Shown here in pieces: positions 43,787 through 53,552 of a DNA stretch of 64,000 bases. How positions within the stretch are numbered: the first letter of the stretch is position 1; the number at the start of each line of letters is the position of its first letter. Made by a program: the position numbers and the translations under genes. Under the pieces are notes generated by a model that did not search any database, was not told where the DNA came from, and saw only the letters and a program-made list of their open reading frames with translations. The stretch comes from Phymorhynchus buccinoides (lineage: Eukaryota; Mollusca; Gastropoda; Neogastropoda; Raphitomidae), in NCBI GenBank assembly GCA_017654935.2, contig CM065699.1, forward strand, positions 49,576,372 through 49,640,371. The letters run 5' to 3'.

Positions 43787-46700
43787 TCTTATCAGCCTCT
43801 ATGTCTCAATCTTGTCCCACCACCTCTTGTTCTCTCCCATTTCAAACTATGATTATATTTGTATTTATATTTTGTACATATTGTATTTTCTAGTCGTGAT
43901 CTACAGTGAAACCCGTTTAATACGAATTCCAGGGGAGAGGGCCAATTAACTCGTAAGCATTGTTCGTTCAAACCATTTTATCGATTTTGGCAACCCTGAC
44001 GAACCTATCAATCGCTCCTCACATCTACTGTGATGTGCGTGCTGGTAAAGTGTGAAAAAAACAGAAAAACGGAAACAACACACTTACCCAACAAAGCATG
44101 GTTGTAAGCCCAGTATCCTGTATCCATAGGGTTTTTAATGCCGATTACATACACTTTAAAACAGTTTATTGACACACGATAACATCAAAAACATAAAATC
44201 CACACACACGCTTTAAGAGAAAGTTAAAATTTCCCGGAAGTCACAAGGATCAGTGCGTAAAGAGTGAATCCAGTGTCGTCTGCTTGTGCTGCAGACACCC
44301 AAGTTGTTATATCGGCCAATCAGAATGCCGCTTACATATCGAGGGGTCAGTCAAGATGGCGATACTGTTGTCAGTGTGTTCTCGTTCTAGCCAGGTAGTT
44401 GTGCAAGAAAGCTTGACTTTGGGATGGCGGTGTGGTTGTAAGTGCGTTCTCGTTCTAACCATGTAGTTTTTGCCTAAAAGCTTGACTTTGGGAGTCAATA
44501 ATAAATTGTACGTTATATGCAAGTTACTCGTTGTAGCGAGCTCGTTGTATGCAGAATTATTTAACAAGGAAAAAGAAGGCTTGTGGTTGGGAATTTTGAA
44601 ACCACTCGTTAAACACGGGCTCTCGTTTAAACCGTACTCGTACTAAATGGGTTTCCCTGTATGTCTGATTTGTTTTTGATATTTGTTCATTGTGCTTTGG
44701 TTCCTTATTACGCCAATTTTCATTGTTGATCTTTACATTTTTTATTTCATTATTTTTATTTTTTTTATTTATTCATGACGACAGGATGGAAAAAGCTTTG
44801 TTTAGCTTATTCCTTTATTGTCAATAAAGATCATTTTGACTTGACTTGACGTGACACACTAGACCTTTTCCTCTCATCTTCTCTCCCCATCGTAAAGACC
44901 CGTAACCCCTTGACTGCCATATAACATACCAGGTACTGACGTGATGACGTCATCAGATGAAGAGGAAGACATCGCTGATGACGTCATCAGATGAAGAGGA
45001 ATAACTGATAACCTGGCTTTTGCTCCAACATGGTCAAGAGAGTTATACCCCCAGACCATTTTTGGTTCTATCAGTGTGTCGTTTTCATGGCATGATTGGC
45101 ACAAACATGGGTGCAACTACACAAAATGAAAAAATCTGAAAGGGCGGGTCATGGGGTAATGTCCCCCTGCAGCTGAAGCAAAAAATTATTTATGAAGGTA
45201 TTTTAGTTTGCTTTTTCCACAATTTATACAAATGCTTATTTTAAAGTGTTTAACAAAATACAAGCAGACACACAGAGATCTTGTTTGACAAAATTTTAAA
45301 AAAAAGGAAATTCCTTTTCCGGTAAAATTAAAAAACAGGAAATCATTGTATACCAGGAAAAGTTGCACCCATTTACATATGATTTTTTCTGTCATTTTAT
45401 CTTGGCAGCTCAAGGGTGTTAACCCATAACCTTCTGGTAGCTCTCCATGTCGATGCACTCCAGCTGAGACAGGCTGACCTTAACCCCGAGGACAGACGCA
45501 CCTTAACCCCTCAGGTTAACCCCTCACTTTCTTGTAGTTCTCCATGTCGATGCACTCCAGGTTCCAGCTGGGTCTCTGGCAGTCAAGGGGTTAACCCCTC
45601 AGGATCTCACCTTCTTGTAGCTCTCCATGTCGATGCACTCCAGCTGGGTCTCTGACAGTCAAGGGGTTAACCCCTCACCTTCTTGTAGCTCTCACCATTT
45701 CGATGCACTCCAGGTTCCAGCTTGGACAAAAGCACACTAACCACGATTCTTGCTCGCACATTAACCCTGAGGACAGACGCACCTTAACCCTGAGGTTAAC
45801 CCCTCACCTTGTCCATTCGCACAGGCTCACCTTAACCCTGTTAGATAATGAACGCACATGCTCACGCATCGGGTCTCTAGCACAGTCAAGGTGAGGATAT
45901 ACAGACCTTAACCCTGAGGACAGACGCTTCTTTTAGCTGAGGTTGTCCCAAAATTGTCTTGAAGCTCTGCAGCTCTCATGCAGTCCTGGTGAGACAGTCG
46001 TCTATATACCTTAAACCAATCGAGAGACGTACCTTAAGACTGAGGTTAACCCCTTAACTTCATGTAGAACTCCATGTTGAGGTACTCCAGCCCCCTCACT
46101 GACAGTTTAGGGGTTAACCCCTTAGTAGACTCTCCCATTGCTTGATACACTCACCTTCTCACTGCACTCCAGCTGGGACAGATGCACCTTGACCCTGAGG
46201 TCAGATGCACCTTAACCCCTCAGGATAACCCCTCACCTTCTTGAAGCTCTCCATGTCGATGCACTCCAGCTGAGACAGGCGCACCTTAACCCCGAGGACA
46301 GACGCATCTTAACCCTGAGGTTAACCCCTCACCTTCTTGTAGCTCTCCATGTCAATGCACTCCAGCTGGGACAGACGCACCTTTACCCCGAGGACAGATG
46401 CACCTTAACCCTGAGGTTAACCCCTCACCTTCTTGTAGCTCTCCATGTCGATGCACTCCAGCTGGGACAGACGCACCTTTACCTCGAGGACAGACGCACC
46501 TTCAACCCTGGGGTTAACCCCTCACCTTCTTGTAGCTCTCCATGTCGATGCACTCCAGCTGGGACAGACGCACCTTGACCCTGAGGTCAGATGCACCTTA
46601 ACCCCTCAGGATAACCCCTCACCTTCTTGTAGCTCTCCATGTCGATGCACTCCAGCTGGGACAGACGCACCTTTACCCTGAGGACAGATGCACCTTAACC

Positions 46701-47453
46701 CTGAGGTTAACCCCTCACCTTCTTGTAGCTCTCCATGTCGATGCACTCCAGCTGGGAGAGGCGCACCAGGTTGGTGCCCACCAGGATGCGCAGCTCGCGC
46801 CTCTCCTGCTCGCGACGCTCGCGGTCGCGGGAGTGACCCTGGTGCTGCATACGGACCCACAGCTTGTTCATCTCCGCAAAGTTCAGCTGGATGAAGTCCA
46901 CCGAGTCCATAACAGTGCCAGAGTCGCTGCCCCTGAGGTTAAAAAAAAAAGAAGGGGGAAATGTCCAAATAAAATATAAAAAAACGGACTCATCTCAAGT
47001 GTTAAAACAAAATCAATGTCGACAATGTCATGAAAATCAAAAGAAATGTTAGGAAACGAAGCGTCTACACCCCTACCAAATGTGGTTGAAATCCATCCAG
47101 TATTTCTGGGAGAAACGGAAATGGTGAAACCTCTCCCATCAAAAAAGAGAAACAACGCAACACATAAGGCCACGTAAGGGGGGTGGCCGTAACATATCCC
47201 AACGCTAGGTTCGGTTAGGCTAGGTTAGGTTCTGTTACTTTATAGTCACAGAGGCTCTGTGAAATTCGGGTTGCTCCCACCTGGCGAGGGCGCGTGTCGC
47301 AGCCAGAGGCACGCCACCCAATTTTTTATTTTTTTTATTTTAATATGCTATTTTTGTGTGACTGATGAGGAAGGAAGGGATGGGGGTAAATTGTGACCAA
47401 ATGACAACTTTTTTGTTGCCACTGGGTTTAACGTGTGCTAAGTGCATGGGCAC

Positions 47454-47487
<34 letters not shown>

Positions 47488-50400
47488 TCCATGTTCAGAC
47501 GTCGTGCAAGGCCTAGTGCAAAGTGAGAGGAAAAAATCCCCTGTACCCAGGTTCGAACTCGGGGTTTACTTGACACGAAGCGAACGCGCTACCACTGTGC
47601 CACTCAACAACTAGAAACAATGCAACACAAACCGCCTACGCGCTGTCCTCGTTGACGTCCTAGTGCACTGCAGCAGGCAGTTCCTGAGAAAGAGGCCCCG
47701 CAAGGGGGGTGCTGAACATCCCTACAACTAGAAACAATGCAACACAAACCACCTACGCGCTGTCCTCGTTGACGTCCTAGTGCACTGCAGCAGGCAGTTC
47801 CTGAGAAAGAGGCCCCGCAAAGGGGGGTGCTGAACATCCCTACGACTAGAAACAAAGCAACACAAACCACCTACGCTCTGTCCTCGTTGACGTCCTGGTG
47901 CACTGCAGCAGGCAGTTCCTGAGGAAGAGGCCCCGCAAAGGGGGGTGCTGAAACTATCCGTAAGACTAGAAACCAAAGCAACACAAACCCCCTACGCGCT
48001 GTCCTCGTTGACGTCCGGCAGCACGTTCTTGGTGCACTGCAGCAGGTAGTTCCTGAGGAAGAGGCCCCGCAAGGGGTGCTGCACCCCCCGGCACATCTCC
48101 ACCAGGTCCTTGAGGATGTCCTTGCGCGACAGCTCGTTGGACTTGATGTACACCGTGCCCACCGTGATCAGCAGGTACCTGCGACATCAAGGGATTGGGG
48201 GACTTAAAGCAAGTCTGACCATTGCATTTGATGTACACCGTGATCAGCAGGTACCAGTGACATCGAGGGAATTGGGGTGTACCTTATTTTATATATGTCA
48301 CAGAATAATCCACAATACTGCAGTATGGATTTTGATCTATACCCAGGTAAATTTAACGGAGATTTTTGGATGAAAAATGGCTGACAGTGAAAGGGTTAGG
48401 AGAACGCAAAATACAGAAGAAAAGAAAACCTATCGCAGGAAAAGAAACAAAAGAAACAAAACCTATCGCAGGAAAAGAACAAGTGTAGAAACAAAACCTA
48501 TCGCAGGAAACAGAACAACAGAAACAAAACCTATCGCAGAAGCGCAAAATACAGAAGAAAGAAAACCTATCGCAGGAAAAGAACAACAGAAACAAAACCT
48601 ATCGCAGGAAAAGAACAAAAGAAACAAAACCTATCGCAGGAAAAGAACAACAGAAAGAAAACCTATCGCAGGAAAAGAACAAAAGAAACAAAACCTATCG
48701 CAGGAAAAGAACAACAGAAACAAAACCTATCGCAGGAAAAGAACAAAAGAAACAAAACCTATCGCAGGAAAAGAACAACAGAAACAAAACCTATCGCAGG
48801 AAAAGAACAACAGAAACAAAAAAAAAAAACCAAGAAAACCTATCGCAGGAAAAGAACAAAAGAAACAAAACCTATCGCAGGAAAAGAACAACAGAAAGAA
48901 AACCTATCGCAGGAAAAGAACAACAGAAAGAAAACCTATCGCAGGAAAAGAACAAAAGAAACAAAACCTATCGCAGGAAAAGAACAACAGAAACAAAACC
49001 TATCGCAGGAAAAGAACAACAGAAACAAAACCTATCGCAGGAAAAGAACAACAGAAAGAAAACCTATCGCAGGAAAAGAACAACAGAAAGAAAACCTATC
49101 GCAGGAAAAGAACAACAGAAAGAAAACCTATCGCAGGAAAAGAACAACAGAAACAAAACCTATCGCAGGAAAAGAACAACAGAAACAAAACCTATCGCAG
49201 GAAAAGAACAACAGAAAGAAAACCTATCGCAGGAAAAGAACAAAAGAAACAAAACCTATCGCAGGAAAAGAACAAAAGAAACAAAACCTATCGCAGGAAA
49301 AGAACAAAAGAAACAAAACCTATCGCAGGAAAAGAACAACAGAAACAAAACCTATCGCAGGAAAAGAACAACAGAAACAAAACCTATCGCAGGAAAAGAA
49401 CAACAGAAACAAAACCTATCGCAGGAAACAAAAGAAACAAAACCTATCGCCAGGAAAAAGACAACAGAAACAAAACCTATCACAGGAAAAGAACAACAGA
49501 AACAAAACCTATCGCAGGAAAAGAACAAAAGAAACAAAACCTATCGCAGGAAAAGAACAAAAGAAACAAAACCTATCGCAGGAAAAGAACAAAAGAAACA
49601 AAACCTATCGCAGGAAAAGAACAAAAGAAACAAAACCTATCGCAGGAAAAGAACAAAAGAAACAAAACCTATCGCAGGAAAAGAACAACAGAAACAAAAC
49701 CTATCGCAGGAAAAGAACAAAAGAAACAAAACCTATCGCAGGAAAAGAACAACAGAAACAAAACCTATCGCAGGAAAAGAACAAAAGAAACAAAACCTAT
49801 CGCAGGAAAAGAACAGAAACAAAACCTATCGCAGGAAAAGAACAACAGAAACGGAGCTCACAGTCGAGGCACGATGTTTCCGGCATACTGCACCAGCTCG
49901 TACAGGTCGGCCACCTTGCGCCCCTTCTGGAACTCATCCACCAGGTACATCTCCAGGTGCCGCAGCTCATCAGATATGGCCATGTCTGTGCAGCGTTCAG
50001 GGATATATCCAAAAACGTCATTTTCCCCTAGGTTTTTCTTTCAAATTTCTTTTCTCACCAGAGTCCCAGGGCTGCCTACCCCCCTGTTGCAGTTTCCAGG
50101 GACAAACTGCTTAAAAACCAGGGACAGAGACTTTTTTTTTCTCTCTCTCTCTCTCTCTTTTACTTTTTGAACATACGGAAAAAAAACACATTATACAGTT
50201 TGATCTCTCTCTCTCATTCACCTTTACTTACAATAACACAATACTACAATGATAACGATGTCCTCATTCACCCTTACTTACAATAACACAATGATAACGA
50301 AGCACAAGGGGGACAGAGACTTATTTCCAGGGACAAACACTGCGATGAGGCTTTATACCACTTCTTGCCGACACGAAAGGGCGATAATTTTAGGCCTGAA

Positions 50401-53228
50401 CTGCTCATGCCACCTAGTGACGAGTCAGGGGCAGATAATTTTCTGTGGCTATATATACTACTAGTTCCTGACAGGCAAGGGCGATAATCTTAAGTAGGTG
50501 GCGTTCACATCTCAGGTAACGAGACAGGGGCAGATAATTTTCGGCATAAAGCCTTGTTAATAGTATTAGTAATAATACATACTTTTTTTTAAAGAGAAAG
50601 CACTGATTTATTCCTGATTCCTGATTGTACACCATGCTTACCTGGCTACAGTGTATAAGATAATTATTTAAATAGTGTTTAAGAATGACGCAAACCAGCA
50701 ACAACGCATACATACAAAGCACACACATATACACACACACACACATTTATCGACACCGACTCATTATTCATCTTTCATTCAGTAAGCCATAGCAACTGAG
50801 TTGCACGGACTGACCACATACATATGATACACAAGCACACATATATACACAAACGTTAGACTTAGAGGCTACACATACACATACACTCACACACAACGAA
50901 CGCACGCAGACACACACACATACAGATATACACATGGTATGGTTAGGTGCATTATAGTCACAGAGGCTAGTTGTATGTCTGTGAAATTCGGCTTTTTGCT
51001 CCCACCTGGAGAGCGTGTCGCAGCCAGAGGCGCGCCACCCACTTTTTAAAAATCATTTTTTGTGCACACACAACACACAAAACCAAAACACACACAAGCA
51101 CACATGGGTGTCACAAAGCAATGCAACTGTCAAATAAGCATGGAAAACAGCATAATCCAACACACAGAAGTGGCATGGCAAATGAGAGTGCATAAAAAAA
51201 GGATACAGCTTTCGTAGTAGCTCTTTGGGGAGAGCAGGGAGGTCCTCAGTTCTCCCAGCATGGTGGAGGCATGCTTCAGTCCATCCATCAGGCGCCCCTT
51301 GTCCTGACAACACATTAACAGCACTATATAAGGGCGCACACACATTAGACCCGCAATCCGTTTTATCTTTATCGGTTTAACTCGTTCGCATCGTACACAC
51401 AAACAAAACATACATAAACAAGGAGAAATGAAGGAAGATTCAAAAAGCACAAATTAATGTGGCGGTACCATAGCCAATGAGGTTTATCCGAGGCGTGGTT
51501 ACCGCTACACATATCTATATTGTTAAAAAATCGGGACTTTACTGGTGTTGCACTGCCTCTGGGCATTGCAGCCAGTATTGTTCCCCACCATCTTTGTATT
51601 TACAAATGTCCCATATGTGTCTATATATGACCGAGAGGACGTAAAACACAATTTTTCATTCGAAGGAAGATTACAGGTTTTTACTTCAAGTTTAGACATA
51701 GGGAAAGTGGTAGATCAGACTTTTTTTTTAATAGACTTTATATAGAAAAACTCTCCAAACCCATTGGTTACCCCACAACAAACCACTACAAAAATTAGAA
51801 GTGACCTTTGTGTGCACACATATTTACTTCCCTTGGAAGCAAAATGCATCAAATTGACAGCTATGTGTTAATTCCGGACATATATGGCCGGAACGACTTG
51901 AATGAGTTTAAAAACTTGGGACATTCCTGGTGTTGCAGTACCTCCAGAATCATCCCACCATCTTTATATCTATTAATATCCCATGTTACATGTGCCTGTT
52001 CTGGGCCGGAGGACATTACTCGGATTTTCACAGATCCTCAATCCGTAAGTTCTGCACGGAAACCCCATACACTTATATAAGAAATAAGCGGACAGGATTG
52101 CGTATGCGTTTCCGCGTATAATGTGCACATTCTAGTTTCATATTTCTTAGTTGCAGATTATTTTGTTTACGGATTGTGCATGGGCTTCCGCATATATCTG
52201 CATATTTACATATCGTCGGTGAAATTCAAAAACCTTGTATCTCGATTTTGGGAGGTTTTGAGTAAAGATACATAGTCAGCTCCCAGCTTTCTTCCTGGTG
52301 ATGTTTTCCTGGTGATCTGGACGGGTTTTTCTCATACAAAAAACTCTTCCATCAGGGTCCCCCTTTAATTCTTCTACTACCAAGTATTACTTAGACGGTT
52401 TACCTTTGCGCACCAAGTAATTTTTGCCGCTGCATTGATTTTCGCACACACTCAGTGACTCACTTTAAAAATTCATTAAAAAAAATACTCGCTCGAATCA
52501 TCACTAAATTTACCTGTGTTGATCTGCTGCTGCAAACCCAAGCTCGTTTCAACATTTTCAATGCTCTTTTTGATTCGCCTATGTTCAGATTCTGCCACTG
52601 GCTTTTGTCTTTTTTTTCCACAGTAAATGCTTCGTCGGCACTATCGCCATCTTGTAGAGGTTCACGCCAAAAGTTGTCAGTTTCCATCGTCGAAAACACG
52701 ACGCAAAATCAATTGAAAATTACAAAATTTAGCCTACAAATGAAGATGGCGGAAGATTGTGCTTTCCCTGAGCGAACTGCGCATGTCACGGAAGTAAAGG
52801 ATGTGATGTCACTTGATATAAATAGCGCAAAGGGGGACACCGGGGTTTCCCTCGTATCTGGCGGTCAAACGGTATACGGTAAACCGGCGGATCAACCCGC
52901 CCTAAGTTTAAGTATTACAAGAAGATCTTTTTTCTTTTAATATAATGCACCTTAATCCTTATTAATACTAATACAGTCTGTAAATAATAAAATGCGGCAA
53001 TTCTCTCTTGTAAATGTGGACATAACACATATTATTAACACTTCACTGTACCAACATCTTCAAAAATCGTCTTGATGAATTTCCAAAATTTATTAGTATA
53101 TTTAGAAGCTTTGATTAATGTATTTTATAGGAAAATTTTTTAGCCGTATAAACCTTGACCTATATAATACCTGCCAAAGTTTAAAACGATGGGACTCCTA
53201 AAAAGCCTCATGGCTTGTTCTGTCCCTA

Positions 53229-53260
<32 letters not shown>

Positions 53261-53496
53261 CAAGGTGAACATCAAACAAAGTGAAAAAAGGATACCACTA
53301 CCACTGTACCAGGCATCTTTTCATCTGAAAGGCAATCTACATCAAATTTACAGCCTCCTTCACTCTGGGGCTTCAGTGATTACAATGTTAAACTTTATCA
53401 ACACACACACACACACTGCACACAGAGAGAGCTGAGAGAGAGAGAGAGAGAGACGAGAGAGAGATAGAGAGAGAGATAGAGCGAGAGAGAGAGATA

Positions 53497-53552
<56 letters not shown>

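Larger units (their letters stand above)
38942..53269 (-). repeat. Right arm of the inverted repeat
   Basis: Counterpart of 8463-23111. It continues without a break on both sides into sequence that the left arm lacks: exons 1-2 beyond 53269 and exons 11-13 below 38942. Confidence 0.93.
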
